DNA of 61,334 nucleotides, from contig PXQU01000015.1 of the NCBI GenBank assembly GCA_003021785.1, positions 1-61,334 on the forward strand. Direction: 5' to 3'. This DNA is from Halobacteriales archaeon QH_7_65_31 (GTDB lineage: Archaea; Halobacteriota; Halobacteria; Halobacteriales; Haloarculaceae). Position 1 is the stretch's first letter. The number at the start of each line of letters is the position of its first letter. Below are positions 40,128-49,972 of the stretch, piece by piece. The notes beneath the pieces are model-generated. The model saw only the letters and a list, made by a program, of their open reading frames with translations. It did no database searches and was not told the DNA's origin. A program made the translations under genes and the position numbers.

Positions 40128-41680
40128 GACCCACCCCCATCGACGCGCTGTGAGTCGAGCCGTCGAGGCGGTTCCTCGCCGGTCATCACCAGCCCGAGCT
40201 CCTCTTCAGTCACGTCGTCCGGATCGACGACGGCCATCAGCTCTCCGTCGTGCATCACCGCGAGCCTGTCTGCGAGCAGCTGCACCTCGTCGAGCTTCGA
40301 GGAGACGAGGAGCACCCCGTCGCCGTCGTCGCGGAGATCCAGCAGGCGCTCGTGGATGAACTCCGTCGATCCGATATCGACGCCGCGGGTCGGATGGGCG
40401 GCGACGAACAGCGACGGGTCTCGCTCGAACTCCCGACCGACGATGAACTTCTGCTGATTCCCGCCCGACAGCGCGGCGGATTTCGTGTCGGTATCGGGCG
40501 GTCGAACGTCGTACGTTTCGACGATCTCCGACGCGTGTTCCCGTGCCGTCTCCCAGTCGATACGCCCGTTCGCGGTGAACTGCTCATCGTGGTGGCTCCC
40601 CAAGATCCCGCTCTCGACCAGATCGAACGACATCACTACCCCGCGCTCCTGTCGATCCTCCGGGACGTACGCCATCCCGGCGTCGATGCGGTCGCGTCTC
40701 GACCACGTCGCCACGTCCTCGCCCTCGAAATCGATCCGCCCGGCGGTCGGCTCGCGCAGGCCGGTGATCGCCTCGACCAGCTCCGACTGTCCGTTCCCGT
40801 CGACGCCCGCGATCCCGAATATCTCGCCTTCGCGGACGCTGAAGCTCACGTCGTCGACGGCGGTCACGCCGCGATCGTCGGTCACGCTGATCCCCTCGAC
40901 GCGAAGGGTCTCCGCGCCCGGCTCGTGGGGCCGGTCGGCCGTCTCTATGAGCACTTCGCGGCCGACCATCAGCTCCGCCAGCGACTCGCGTGTCGTCTCG
41001 CTCGCGGCGACCGTCGCGACGCCCTCCCCGTCCCGGAGCACGGTGATCTCGTCGGCCGCACGCATCGCCTCGCCCAGCTTGTGAGTGATGAAGATGATCG
41101 TCTTGCCGGCGTCGGTCAGCTCCTCGAACACGGTGAACAGCTCGTCGACCTCCTGTGGGGTGAGCACCGCCGTCGGCTCGTCGAGAATGAGCGTGTCGGC
41201 CCCGCGGTAGAGCGCCTTCAGGATCTCGACGCGCTGCTGGACGCCGACGCTCACCGACGTGAGCGTCGCCTCCGGATCGACCGCGAAGCCGTAGCGGTCG
41301 CTCAGCGCCCGTACCTCTTGGCGCGCAGTTCGTCGATCGACGGCCAGCCCGCCCCACTTGCGCGGCTCGTTCCCCAGCGTGATGTTCTCCGTCACCGTCA
41401 TCGGATCGACGAGCATGAAATGCTGGTGGATCATTCCGATGCCGGCCTCGATCGCGTCCGCCGGCGACCCGAACGTTCGTTCGGCTCCGTCGACGACGAC
41501 CCGACCGTCGGTCGGCTCGTACAGCCCGTAGAGGACGTTCATCAGCGTCGTCTTACCGGCTCCGTTCTCCCCGAGGAGGGCGTGGACGCTCCCCTGCTCG
41601 ACTTCGAGCGTCACGTCGTCGTTGGCGACGACGTCGGCGAACCGCTTCGTGATCCCGTCGAGATGGACGGCTCTGTCCAT
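40124..41680 (-). CDS. Nucleoside ABC transporter ATPase with two NBDs (NupO-like)
   Basis: The 518-residue protein carries two ABC domains. NBD1 has Walker A LLGENGAGKTT, signature VSVGVQQRVE and Walker B DTLILDEPTAVL. NBD2, from about residue 258, has a degenerate Walker A (GIAGVDGNGQSEL) and the signature ALSGGNQQKF. This double-NBD layout is that of the sugar/nucleoside CUT2-like ATPases. It lies 7 bases after the binding-protein gene and is coupled to the permeases. Confidence 0.92.
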   Translation of the reverse strand: MDRAVHLDGITKRFADVVANDDVTLEVEQGSVHALLGENGAGKTTLMNVLYGLYEPTDGRVVVDGAERTFGSPADAIEAGIGMIHQHFMLVDPMTVTENITLGNEPRKWGGLAVDRRTARQEVRALSDRYGFAVDPEATLTSVSVGVQQRVEILKALYRGADTLILDEPTAVLTPQEVDELFTVFEELTDAGKTIIFITHKLGEAMRAADEITVLRDGEGVATVAASETTRESLAELMVGREVLIETADRPHEPGAETLRVEGISVTDDRGVTAVDDVSFSVREGEIFGIAGVDGNGQSELVEAITGLREPTAGRIDFEGEDVATWSRRDRIDAGMAYVPEDRQERGVVMSFDLVESGILGSHHDEQFTANGRIDWETAREHASEIVETYDVRPPDTDTKSAALSGGNQQKFIVGREFERDPSLFVAAHPTRGVDIGSTEFIHERLLDLRDDGDGVLLVSSKLDEVQLLADRLAVMHDGELMAVVDPDDVTEEELGLVMTGEEPPRRLDSQRVDGGGS

Positions 41681-41687
41681 CGACCGA

Positions 41688-42806
41688 TTAGGCGTTGCTC
41701 GGGTCAGACGGAACGTCGATCTCGCCGTCGATGATCGACTGACGGGTGGACGCGACCTCGCTCGTCACCGACTCCGGCAGCTCACTGCCGAGCTGCTGTC
41801 CGTCGACGAGTTCGACGCCGTCGCTCTGGAGTCCGAGGGTCGTCTCCGCGCCGCCTTCGAAGCTGCCGTTCACGGCCGCTTCGACCGCGCTGTACACCGC
41901 CGTATCGACGCGCTTGACCATCGAGGCGAGGATCACGTCCGCGTAGGAGCTTTTGGTAACCGACTGGTCGCGGTCCACGCCGATGACGAACTTCCCCGCG
42001 TCCTGTGCGGCCTGAAACACACCGGTCCCGGTGTTGCCGGCGGCGTGGAAGACGATATCGGAGCCGCTGGAGTACATCGACGCCGCCGCCTCGCGCCCGG
42101 CGCTCGGATCGTCGAAATCACCGGTGTAGTTGGTCTGTACGTCGATGTCCGCACTGACGGCGTTCGCCCCGGCGACGAAGCCGGCCTCGAACTTCTGGAT
42201 GAGCGACGACTCGACGCCGCCGACGAAGCCCAGATTCGTTGAGTCCGACTGGGTCGAGCCGCTGCCGATCGAGACGGACTCCAGCGTCAGGAGTCCGGCC
42301 ATCGTCCCGGCGAGATACGATCCCTCGTGCTCCTTGAACGTGTAGGAAGCCACGTTGTCGTACTGCTCGCCGTCGTCGTTCGTCGGCACGTTATCGACGA
42401 TCTGGAACTGCTGGTCGGGGTACTGGGTCGCCGTCTCGCCCAGCACGTCGGCCTGCAGGAAGCCGATACAGGAGACGAGATCGTACTCCGGATCCGCCGA
42501 GCTCGCGAACCGCTGCTGGAGGTTACCGAACTCGGACGCCTCCTGTGGCTGTAGCGAGTTCGTCTGGAGATCGAACTCGGACTCCGCCTGCTGAAGCCCC
42601 TGTTCTGCTTGGTCGTTGAACGATCCGTCGCCGAGCCCGCCGGTCGCGTAGACGATGCCCACGTTGGTCGTCGCGCTCGCGTTTCCGCCGGTCGAGCCAT
42701 CCCCGGTCTCGGTCCCGTCGTCCGATGGACCGTCAGAACAGCCCGCGAGTCCAGCGATGCCAGTGCCACCCGCCGCCGTGATGAACTGCCGCCGATCCAG
42801 TTCCAT
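41688..42806 (-). CDS. BMP-family nucleoside-binding lipoprotein (Tat-exported)
   Basis: The 372-residue precursor has a twin-arginine signal (DRRQFITAAGGTGIAG) with lipobox LAGC, so Cys23 would be lipidated. An acidic, Gly/Thr-rich linker follows, then the BMP fold: TNVGIVYATGGLGDGSFND at the mature start, VSCIGFLQADVLGE, LGFVGGVESSLIQKFEAGF and DIVFHAAGNTGTGVF. It captures nucleosides outside the cell. It is first in the operon before the ATPase, the two permeases and cdd. Confidence 0.92.
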   Translation of the reverse strand: MELDRRQFITAAGGTGIAGLAGCSDGPSDDGTETGDGSTGGNASATTNVGIVYATGGLGDGSFNDQAEQGLQQAESEFDLQTNSLQPQEASEFGNLQQRFASSADPEYDLVSCIGFLQADVLGETATQYPDQQFQIVDNVPTNDDGEQYDNVASYTFKEHEGSYLAGTMAGLLTLESVSIGSGSTQSDSTNLGFVGGVESSLIQKFEAGFVAGANAVSADIDVQTNYTGDFDDPSAGREAAASMYSSGSDIVFHAAGNTGTGVFQAAQDAGKFVIGVDRDQSVTKSSYADVILASMVKRVDTAVYSAVEAAVNGSFEGGAETTLGLQSDGVELVDGQQLGSELPESVTSEVASTRQSIIDGEIDVPSDPSNA

Positions 42807-42896
42807 GCTGGTTAGACACTACCGGCTGCGTGGATAAACGCTACGATAGATGGGGCGTAGAGCCGCACGAGAACCGCTCACACCCGGATGTAGCCG

Positions 42897-44252
42897 TCAC
42901 CGCTCGACGACCGCACGCACCGACGCGACGAGCTGTTCGACGTCGTCGGCCTCCGCGTACAGCCGGATGTACGGCTCCGTTCCCGAGGGGCGGACGAGCG
43001 CCCACGAGCTGTCCTCGCGCTCGATGCGGACGCCGTACTCGGTGTCCACGCTCGCGTCGGGGAACGCCTCCGGAAGATCGGTCTCGACGGCCGCCATCAC
43101 CTGCTGTTTCTCCTCGTCAGGGCACGGGACCGACACCTTCCGGTACGGCCGTTCGGTGATCGGCGCGCGGAGCGCGCCGAGACCGCTATCGGCGATCAGC
43201 CGCGTGAGCACGGCCGCGCTCGCGACCCCGTCGATCCACGGCCCGAACCGGGTGTGGACGTGTTTCCACGGCTCGGCCGCGAACACCACCTCCGTGCCGA
43301 TGTCGCCGGTCTCGTAGGCTGTCGCCACGCCCTCGTGAAGCGCACCCAGGCGGACGCGCTCGACTCGACCGCTGGCCGCGCGCACGTGCTCGTCGATCCG
43401 GGCCGAGGCGTTCGGTGTCGTCACCACGACCGGATCGGCCGCATCGCTCTCGCGAACGTAGCGTCCGGCGACCACCGCGAGGACGGTGTCCTCGTGGACG
43501 ACCTCGCCCTCGCCGTCCACGACGACGATCCGATCCGCGTCGCCGTCGTGGCCGATACCGAAGTCGAACCGCCCGTCGCGGACGAACGCCCGGAGATCGG
43601 TAAGCGTCTCGGCGGTCGGCTTCGACTCTCGTGCGGGGAAGTGGCCGTCCACCTGTGCGTTCAACGCGACTACGTCGGCTCCGAGCGCGCGCAACACCTG
43701 CGGGGTTGCGACACTCGCCATCCCTGTCCCGCAGTCGACGGCGACTCGTACGTCGGTCGGGTCGGCTCCGAAGCCACCGGCGTAGTCGGCCACTGCCGCC
43801 CGGTAGTCGGGAAGTACTGTCGCCGTCTCACTCTCGCCGAACCGGTCCCACGCTGCCGGCGGCTCCTCGCCCAGCAGCCCCTCGATGGTCTCCTCCAGCT
43901 CTCTGTCGTACTCCTCGCCGTCGAGAAACAGCTTCAGCCCGTTATCGGTCGGCGGGTTGTGGCTCGCGGTCACCATCACCCCACGGCGATCGCGAGACGC
44001 GAACGCGAGCGCGGGCGTCGGGACTTGGCCGATGCGCGTGACGTCCACGCCGCCAGACTGGAGTCCGGCGGCGAGCGCGTCGGCGAGCGCCGATCCAGTC
44101 GTTCGCCCGTCCCGACCGACGACGATCGTCGGCGTCTCACCTGTCGCCTCGCGCGCCTGTACCGCTGTCGCCCGCCCGACGGCGAGCGCGAAGCTGGGAG
44201 TGACCTCGGTGTTCACACGCCCCCGGATGCCCGCCGTTCCGAACCGTGTCAT
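42897..44252 (-). CDS. glmM: Phosphoglucomutase/phosphomannomutase/phosphoglucosamine mutase
   Basis: The 451-residue enzyme has the four-domain phosphohexomutase plan: FGTAGIRGRVN, the phosphoserine loop VTASHNPPTDNG (Ser97), the Mg2+ motif GHDGDADRIVVVD, and the phosphate-binding RPSGTEPYIRLYAEA. Domain order and length fit archaeal GlmM/ManB-type enzymes, so glucosamine-phosphate mutase is probable but phosphomannomutase is not excluded. The symbol is therefore tentative. It is separated by 90 bases from the BMP operon and likely transcribed separately. Confidence 0.88.
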   Translation of the reverse strand: MTRFGTAGIRGRVNTEVTPSFALAVGRATAVQAREATGETPTIVVGRDGRTTGSALADALAAGLQSGGVDVTRIGQVPTPALAFASRDRRGVMVTASHNPPTDNGLKLFLDGEEYDRELEETIEGLLGEEPPAAWDRFGESETATVLPDYRAAVADYAGGFGADPTDVRVAVDCGTGMASVATPQVLRALGADVVALNAQVDGHFPARESKPTAETLTDLRAFVRDGRFDFGIGHDGDADRIVVVDGEGEVVHEDTVLAVVAGRYVRESDAADPVVVTTPNASARIDEHVRAASGRVERVRLGALHEGVATAYETGDIGTEVVFAAEPWKHVHTRFGPWIDGVASAAVLTRLIADSGLGALRAPITERPYRKVSVPCPDEEKQQVMAAVETDLPEAFPDASVDTEYGVRIEREDSSWALVRPSGTEPYIRLYAEADDVEQLVASVRAVVER

Positions 44253-44317
44253 ACGTGCTGTTCTCGGCGCGATGTCTCAAGGGTGACGGCTCGCCGGAGC
44301 GAAACCTGTCGCAGAAC

Positions 44318-44767
44318 TCACAGCTCGACGCCGCTCGGAATCAGCGAGTGGTGGCGCAACAGATCGCCGTTGGCGTCGTAGACGAGGAACGTCCCCTTCT
44401 GCTGTTCAAGCAGCTGATCGCTGTCGATACTGACCTGAATCCGGTAGCGGTGGCTCTCGTCGCCCTGCTTGCCGTACTCGCGGGCCGCCTCGATGAACCG
44501 CAACACGTCGTCGCTGTCGGCGTTGAGTTCGAGCACGAACTCCCCGGTGATCCGGTTGGTCACCGCGACGACGCCTTCGGGCTGCTCGTCGACCGGGCCC
44601 TGAAGCCGGAAGGCGACGTCCACCTCGTCACTGGCCAGTGGTTCACCGTCTGTGTGCGTGAGTCGCTCGACCAGCTGCTCGGTCGGGCCCTCGAAGTTGA
44701 TAGCGACCGTCGGTACTCCCGACGTGTCGAGATTGCGTGCATCGATTGTGAAGTAGTCGCGCCGCAT
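44318..44767 (-). CDS. Conserved haloarchaeal protein, DUF5793-like
   Basis: This 149-residue soluble beta-rich protein (MRRDYFTIDARNLD, VAFRLQGPVDEQPEGVVAVTNRITGEFVLELNADSDDVLRFIEAAREYG) is of a type I remember from many haloarchaeal genomes as DUF5793; the family name is from memory. There are no cysteines, membrane helices or known catalytic motifs. It is divergent from a membrane-protein gene across 81 bases. Function unknown. Confidence 0.75.
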   Translation of the reverse strand: MRRDYFTIDARNLDTSGVPTVAINFEGPTEQLVERLTHTDGEPLASDEVDVAFRLQGPVDEQPEGVVAVTNRITGEFVLELNADSDDVLRFIEAAREYGKQGDESHRYRIQVSIDSDQLLEQQKGTFLVYDANGDLLRHHSLIPSGVEL

Positions 44768-44848
44768 CTACTGTGGTTTTGTGGCGCGCGCTGAAGAACG
44801 TAACGGGGACGTCGGTAGTTTTTACCGGTGACACGTCTCCGTTCGAGT

Positions 44849-45364
44849 ATGTCTTGGGTCGAATCGGAGTACGCGGGCGAGCTCGCCGTCGTCTCCGCGT
44901 GGCTTGCCGCGCTCCTTCCGTGGTCGATCTCCCTCACCCGGTCCGAGGGGCTCTCGCTCGTCGCCGTCAGATTTCCGGTCGCCGTGTTCCGGTTTCTCTT
45001 CGGCGCGGACGTGCGTATCGATCCGCTCGTTCCCGTCTGGGCCGCGCCGAGACTCGAACAGGCCAACGCGTCGCTTCAGACCGCCTACTACATCTGGCTC
45101 GCGGGCGCAGTCGCCATCGCCGTGGCGTTCGCCTTCTCGCTCCTCTACTACCGTCGCGAGCAGCTCGTCTTGGCGCGGCTCCCGCTCTCCCCGGTTCGGC
45201 TGATGGGCGGGCTGTTGACCGTCGGCGGCGGCTGTCTCCTCGTCGCCGCGATCGGTGTCTTCCGGTCGACGACTGGCCTCACGCTTCCGGTCGGCTCGCT
45301 GCTCGTCCCGCTGTTGGGCGTGACGCTCCTCCGCTCACACGCCGAGCCGAGCGACGAGCGGTAG
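44849..45364 (+). CDS. Four-helix membrane protein upstream of pilus ATPase
   Basis: The 171-residue protein has about four hydrophobic segments (starting near residues 12, 40, 80 and 118) with short charged loops. Its size and topology recall the haloarchaeal TIGR04206 family, but I am not certain. ATG 44849 is chosen; a GTG lies 7 codons upstream. It precedes the type IV pilus ATPase by 66 bases on the same strand and might be linked to it only by position. Confidence 0.65.
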   Translation: MSWVESEYAGELAVVSAWLAALLPWSISLTRSEGLSLVAVRFPVAVFRFLFGADVRIDPLVPVWAAPRLEQANASLQTAYYIWLAGAVAIAVAFAFSLLYYRREQLVLARLPLSPVRLMGGLLTVGGGCLLVAAIGVFRSTTGLTLPVGSLLVPLLGVTLLRSHAEPSDER

Positions 45365-45430
45365 CCGCTGCGTGGGATTAAGTAGCCGGAGTGGTGATAC
45401 ACGACAACGACACAGCGGAGGCACAACCCA

Positions 45431-47116
45431 ATGTCAGACACTACGCCGGACGTGAGCGAGCAGATCGCCGTCGACGCGAGCGACGAGGCGGGGTTCCGTG
45501 CGATGTTCGAGCGCGTCCTCTCCGTGATTCGCGGCTCCACGTTGGGCAACGAGAACTACTCGCCGCGCCGTCACAGCCGGCTCGTCCCGGCGGAGCCGGT
45601 CGACGCCGTCGGGGACGAGGTCGAACGCTACTGGCTCAACGCCCCGTTCTCGTACGCCTCGATCCGGTACGACGACGAGGAGAGCGAACACCGGTATCAC
45701 GTCGTCGAGCCGACGCTCACCGACGACCAGACGGCGCTGCTCGAATCGCTGTACGACGACGTCCGGAACCCGCTCCTCTACCGCGACAGAGAAGACGGGG
45801 ACGACCCCGAGACGCTGTTGCGCGAGGAGCTGCGCGACCGTATCGAGGACTACGGCGTCGTCCTGTCGCCCGCCGACTTCCACGCGCTCGTCTACTATCT
45901 GTGGCGGCGGTTCCGCGGCTTCGGTCGCCTCGACCCGCTGATGCACGACAGTAGCATCGAGGACATCTCGTGTGACGGCTACGAAATCCCGCTGTACGCC
46001 TACCACGATGATTATCAGGACATCGCCACCACCGTCTCCTTCGGCGAGGAAGAGCTGGACTCGTTCGTCATCCGGATGGCACAGCAGGCCGGCCAGCATA
46101 TCTCCGTCGGCAACCCCATCGTCGGAACGACCCTCAAGGACGGCTCGCGTGCGGAGCTGACCCTCGGCGAGGAGGTCACGCCACACGGGTCGGCGTTCAC
46201 CATCCGGAAGTACAGCGAGGAGCCGTTCACGCCGATCGATCTCCTCCGGTTCGGGACGTTCTCGCTCGAACAGATGGCGTATCTGTGGCTCGCCATCGAG
46301 AACAACAAGAACGTCATCTTCGCCGGCGGGACGGCATCGGGCAAGACCACCTCGATGAACGCCATCTCGATGTTCATCCCGCCGCGCTCGAAGCTCATCA
46401 CAATCGAGGACACCCGCGAGCTCTCCTTGTACCACGACAACTGGCTCTCCTCGGTCACGCGCGACCGGCTCGATGAGGGGTCAGACGTGACGATGTACGA
46501 CCTGTTGCGCTCTGCACTCCGACACCGACCGGAGTATATCCTCGTCGGTGAGGTCAGAGGCGAGGAGGCGATCACGCTGTTTCAGGCGATGAACACCGGG
46601 CACACGACGCTGTCGACGATGCACGCCGACTCCGTCCAGACCGTCATCAACCGGCTGGAGAACGAACCGATCAACGTGCCGCGACCGATGGTGCAGTCGC
46701 TCGACGTGCTCTGCGTGCAGGTGCTCGCACGATTAGACGAACAGCGCGTCCGTCGGTCGAAGACGATCTCCGAAATCGACGGGATCGACCAGCGGACCGG
46801 CGAGCTCGACTACTCGAACGCCTTCGAGTGGACCAGAACTGACGACTCCTTCGACGCCGGCAACCAGAACCTGCTCGACGAGATCCGCCGCGAGCGGGGC
46901 TGGTCCCAGAGCGAGCTGCTCGAAGAGATGCGTCGCCGTCGCCGGTTCCTCTCGCATCTCCGCGACGAGAACATCACGAACTTCCAGCAGTTCACGGCGC
47001 TCGTCAACGAGTACTACGCCGACTCGGCGGAGACGATGCGGGCGCTCGGACTCACGGTCGACGACGACACCGGTCCCGAGGAGCTACCGCCCGCCGCAGA
47101 GCCCGGCGACGACTGA
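45431..47116 (+). CDS. Type IV pilus assembly ATPase (PilB/GspE family)
   Basis: The 561-residue ATPase has an N-terminal domain of about 170 residues, then the secretion ATPase core. This contains Walker A FAGGTASGKTTSMNA, the Asp box VEDTRELSLY-like ITIEDTRELS, Walker B ILVGEVRGEEAITLF, and the His box HTTLSTMHADS. It powers pilin polymerisation from the cytoplasm. The coupled platform gene starts within its stop codon. No pilin, prepilin peptidase or archaellum gene is nearby, so this is a PilB/PilC pair of the archaeal adhesion-pilus kind. Confidence 0.92.
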   Translation: MSDTTPDVSEQIAVDASDEAGFRAMFERVLSVIRGSTLGNENYSPRRHSRLVPAEPVDAVGDEVERYWLNAPFSYASIRYDDEESEHRYHVVEPTLTDDQTALLESLYDDVRNPLLYRDREDGDDPETLLREELRDRIEDYGVVLSPADFHALVYYLWRRFRGFGRLDPLMHDSSIEDISCDGYEIPLYAYHDDYQDIATTVSFGEEELDSFVIRMAQQAGQHISVGNPIVGTTLKDGSRAELTLGEEVTPHGSAFTIRKYSEEPFTPIDLLRFGTFSLEQMAYLWLAIENNKNVIFAGGTASGKTTSMNAISMFIPPRSKLITIEDTRELSLYHDNWLSSVTRDRLDEGSDVTMYDLLRSALRHRPEYILVGEVRGEEAITLFQAMNTGHTTLSTMHADSVQTVINRLENEPINVPRPMVQSLDVLCVQVLARLDEQRVRRSKTISEIDGIDQRTGELDYSNAFEWTRTDDSFDAGNQNLLDEIRRERGWSQSELLEEMRRRRRFLSHLRDENITNFQQFTALVNEYYADSAETMRALGLTVDDDTGPEELPPAAEPGDD

Positions 47117-49230
47117 TGGTCTCCGCGCTCGTCCTCGTCCCGCTGCTGTTCGCCGTGGGGCTGTTCGCGCTCCTCGCTGCCGCGCTGACGAGCCAATCGC
47201 TCGAACGGCTGTTCAGCCGCATCGGCTGGGCCGCCTTCGACGGGCCGAACATCCCCGTCGACATCGAGCGCGAACAGACCCTCCGGGCGGCCGGTATCGG
47301 TGAGCCGTACCGGATCTATCAGGCGAAGACGCTCGCGTACACGAGTATCGGTGCAGTGGCCGGCGTCATCGTCGGCAGCTACGCGACCGGGGGACTCGTC
47401 CGGCTCGTCGGCATCGAGCGGCTCAGCGAACTGCCCGGCTTCGCTGCGGTTCCATCGCTGATGGGGGATTTCAGCACGCTCTACTTCCTGTTACTCCTCG
47501 TCGGCGGGGGGATTCTCGGTAGCAGTGCCGCCGGCGTACTGTACGTGATCCGGTGGCAGGTCCCCGCCGTCCGGGCCGACTCTCGGGCACGGGCGATCGA
47601 CGCGGGGATGCCGCGCACGGTCGCGTTCGTCTACGCGCTCTCTCGGGGCGGAATGCCGTTTCCGAAGGTGATGGAGACGATCGCCGACAACGAAGACGTG
47701 TTCGGAGCCGGTGCGGCGGAGTTCGATCTCGCCGCCCGGAACATCGACCTGTTCGGGGCGGATCTCGTCACCTCGATGCGGGATATCTCCGATCGAACGC
47801 CCTCCGACCAGTTCGAGAGCTTCGCGGAGAACCTCACCAGCGTGCTCCAGTCGGGACAGGACCTCTCGACGTTCCTGCACGACGAGTACGAGCGCTACCG
47901 CGAGGAGGCCGAAGATCGCCAGCAGGAGATCCTCGACGTGCTGGCGACGGCCGCGGAGATATACGTCACCGTCGTCGTCGCCGGCATGCTGTTTCTGGTG
48001 ACGATCCTCCTCATCATGGGGCTGACGACCGGCGGCACGCTCGTTCCGATCCGGATTCTCACCTATCTCGTCCTGCCGGCGCTGAACGTCGCGTTCATCG
48101 CGTACCTCTCCGACGTCACGCAGCCGATTCGCGGCTCTGCCACCGAGGAGTCGAGCGAACAGACCGGCGTCGGTGTCGGAGCGATCCCCGACGGCGGGGT
48201 CCGAACCCCCGAAGTGCGCGAGAACGTCAAGCGACTCCGGGTCCACCGGCGCGTGGGCCGATACCGTCGGCTCCTGTCGAACCCGATCGAGAACGTCATC
48301 GACAACCCGGTGTTGCTGTTGTACGTCACCGTCCCGCTGGCGACGCTGTTCGTCCTGATGCAGACGCCGAGCTTTCTCGACACCGGCGCACCGCTCACCG
48401 GTGGCTTTCTCGACGTGCGGGCGGTCGACGATGTCGTCATTCAGGCGACGCTGTTCGTCGCCGTCACGTTCGGGATCGCCTACGAGATCGGCAACCGACG
48501 GGTGCAGAACGTCGCGTCCTCGCTGCCTGATTTCCTCGACAGACTGGCGAGTCTCAATGAGGCCGGCCTGTCGGTCGTCACGTCGTTCGAACGGATCCGC
48601 CGCACCCAGATGGGCTCGCTCGACGACGAGGCGAACCGGATCTGGCGCGATATCCAGTGGGGAGCGACCGTCGAGGAGGCACTGACACGGTTCGAGAGCC
48701 GCGTGAAGACGCCCTCGACCACGCGGGTAACGACGCTGTTGACCAACTCGATGCGCGCCTCCAACGAGATCGGACCGGTGTTGCGTATCGCGGCGAATCA
48801 GGCCCGCGCCGACCAGCGACTGAAGCGCCGCCGCCAGCAGGAGACCCTGACGTATCTCATCGTCATCTACATCTCCTTTGCGGTGTTTCTCATCGTCGTC
48901 GCGGTGATCGTGTTGATCCTGATTCCGAACCTGCCGACTGCCGGTGAGTTCTCCGTCGAGAACGGCGGGGCCGCGCCGATTCAGGGCATCACCGCGGCAC
49001 AGAAGGACGCCTACGCGCTCGTGTTCATCCACGCGGGGATCATCCAGAGCGCGCTCTCGGGAATCGTCGGCGGGCAGATGTCCGAGGGGACGCTCCGAGA
49101 CGGACTCAAACACGCCAGCGTCATGCTGCTGGTCTCGTATCTCATCTTCCTCGCCATCCAGTGGGTGAGCGCGAACGGCGGCATCTCTCAGTTCACCTCG
49201 GTGTTCGGGACGATCGGTCTCGGCATCTGA
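47116..49230 (+). CDS. Type IV pilus platform protein with two GspF/TadC domains
   Basis: The 704-residue membrane protein has two repeats of the GspF/TadC fold. The first is near 150-310 (RAIDAGMPRTVAFVYALSRGG, TSMRDISDRTPSDQFESFAENL), the second near 470-620 (LPDFLDRLASLNEAGLSVVTSFERI and VTTLLTNSMRASNEIGPVL). Hydrophobic helices sit between and after them. It is the inner platform on which the ATPase acts. The gene is coupled to the ATPase by a one-base overlap (TGATG). Confidence 0.9.
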   Translation: MVSALVLVPLLFAVGLFALLAAALTSQSLERLFSRIGWAAFDGPNIPVDIEREQTLRAAGIGEPYRIYQAKTLAYTSIGAVAGVIVGSYATGGLVRLVGIERLSELPGFAAVPSLMGDFSTLYFLLLLVGGGILGSSAAGVLYVIRWQVPAVRADSRARAIDAGMPRTVAFVYALSRGGMPFPKVMETIADNEDVFGAGAAEFDLAARNIDLFGADLVTSMRDISDRTPSDQFESFAENLTSVLQSGQDLSTFLHDEYERYREEAEDRQQEILDVLATAAEIYVTVVVAGMLFLVTILLIMGLTTGGTLVPIRILTYLVLPALNVAFIAYLSDVTQPIRGSATEESSEQTGVGVGAIPDGGVRTPEVRENVKRLRVHRRVGRYRRLLSNPIENVIDNPVLLLYVTVPLATLFVLMQTPSFLDTGAPLTGGFLDVRAVDDVVIQATLFVAVTFGIAYEIGNRRVQNVASSLPDFLDRLASLNEAGLSVVTSFERIRRTQMGSLDDEANRIWRDIQWGATVEEALTRFESRVKTPSTTRVTTLLTNSMRASNEIGPVLRIAANQARADQRLKRRRQQETLTYLIVIYISFAVFLIVVAVIVLILIPNLPTAGEFSVENGGAAPIQGITAAQKDAYALVFIHAGIIQSALSGIVGGQMSEGTLRDGLKHASVMLLVSYLIFLAIQWVSANGGISQFTSVFGTIGLGI

Positions 49231-49267
49231 GCGAACGGAATAAACGCCCGGCTCCCTCATCCCGGAC

Positions 49268-49924
49268 ATGGAGCCGAACGCGGTCGCCGATACGGCGAGC
49301 GTCAGGGCGACCTACGACCGTATCGCGGCGCACTTCTCACGAACGCGCGCGGAGCCGTGGCCACAGATCCCCGCGTTTCTGAACGGTCGGTCCGGCGACG
49401 TGGGCGTCGCGCTCGGCTGTGGCAACGGTCGCCACGTCGAACTGCTCGCTGACTGCTGTGCGCGCGTGGTCGGACTCGATCTGTCGCGAGCGCTACTCGG
49501 ACTGGCGACGGAGCGTGCGGCCGACTCCTTCGAGAGCGACTGGATTCAAGCCAGCGTCGAGACGGTTCCGCTCGCGACCGACAGCGTCGATCTGGGGGTG
49601 TATATCGCGACGCTGCATCACCTCGACTCGCGCGAAGATCGCCGTGAGAGTCTCGACGAACTCGCTCGCGTGCTCGCGCCCGACGGTCGCGCCCTCGTGA
49701 GCGTCTGGTCGACGACCCACTCGGCGTTCGACGAGACGGAGGGGTTCGACACCGTCGTCGACTGGACCTTACCGGACGGCGAGACCGTCCCGCGGTACTA
49801 CCACATCTACGATCCCGACGAGTTCGTCACCGACCTCACGGCGAGTGCGCTCCGGGTTGAGCGGAGCTTCACTGCCGACGGCAACTGTTTCAGCGTCGTC
49901 GTCGGTGAAGGGAAACGCCCATAG
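49268..49924 (+). CDS. SAM-dependent methyltransferase, Trm9-like class I
   Basis: The 218-residue protein has class I methyltransferase motifs: VGVALGCGNGRHVELLADCC (motif I), VVGLDLSRALLGLA (motif II), and VDLGVYIATLHHL (motif IV region). The N-terminal YDRIAAHFSRTRAEPWPQ segment is the signature of the AlkBH8/Trm9 branch, which methylates wobble uridine side chains in tRNA. The tRNA role is an inference from that signature. Note Gly-Cys-Gly in motif I. tRNA-Gly(UCC), with a wobble U34, lies 355 bases downstream. Confidence 0.82.
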   Translation: MEPNAVADTASVRATYDRIAAHFSRTRAEPWPQIPAFLNGRSGDVGVALGCGNGRHVELLADCCARVVGLDLSRALLGLATERAADSFESDWIQASVETVPLATDSVDLGVYIATLHHLDSREDRRESLDELARVLAPDGRALVSVWSTTHSAFDETEGFDTVVDWTLPDGETVPRYYHIYDPDEFVTDLTASALRVERSFTADGNCFSVVVGEGKRP

Positions 49925-49972
49925 GGGTTGACGCGGTACGGGCAGATGGAGAGAACACCAGACGATCTCTGG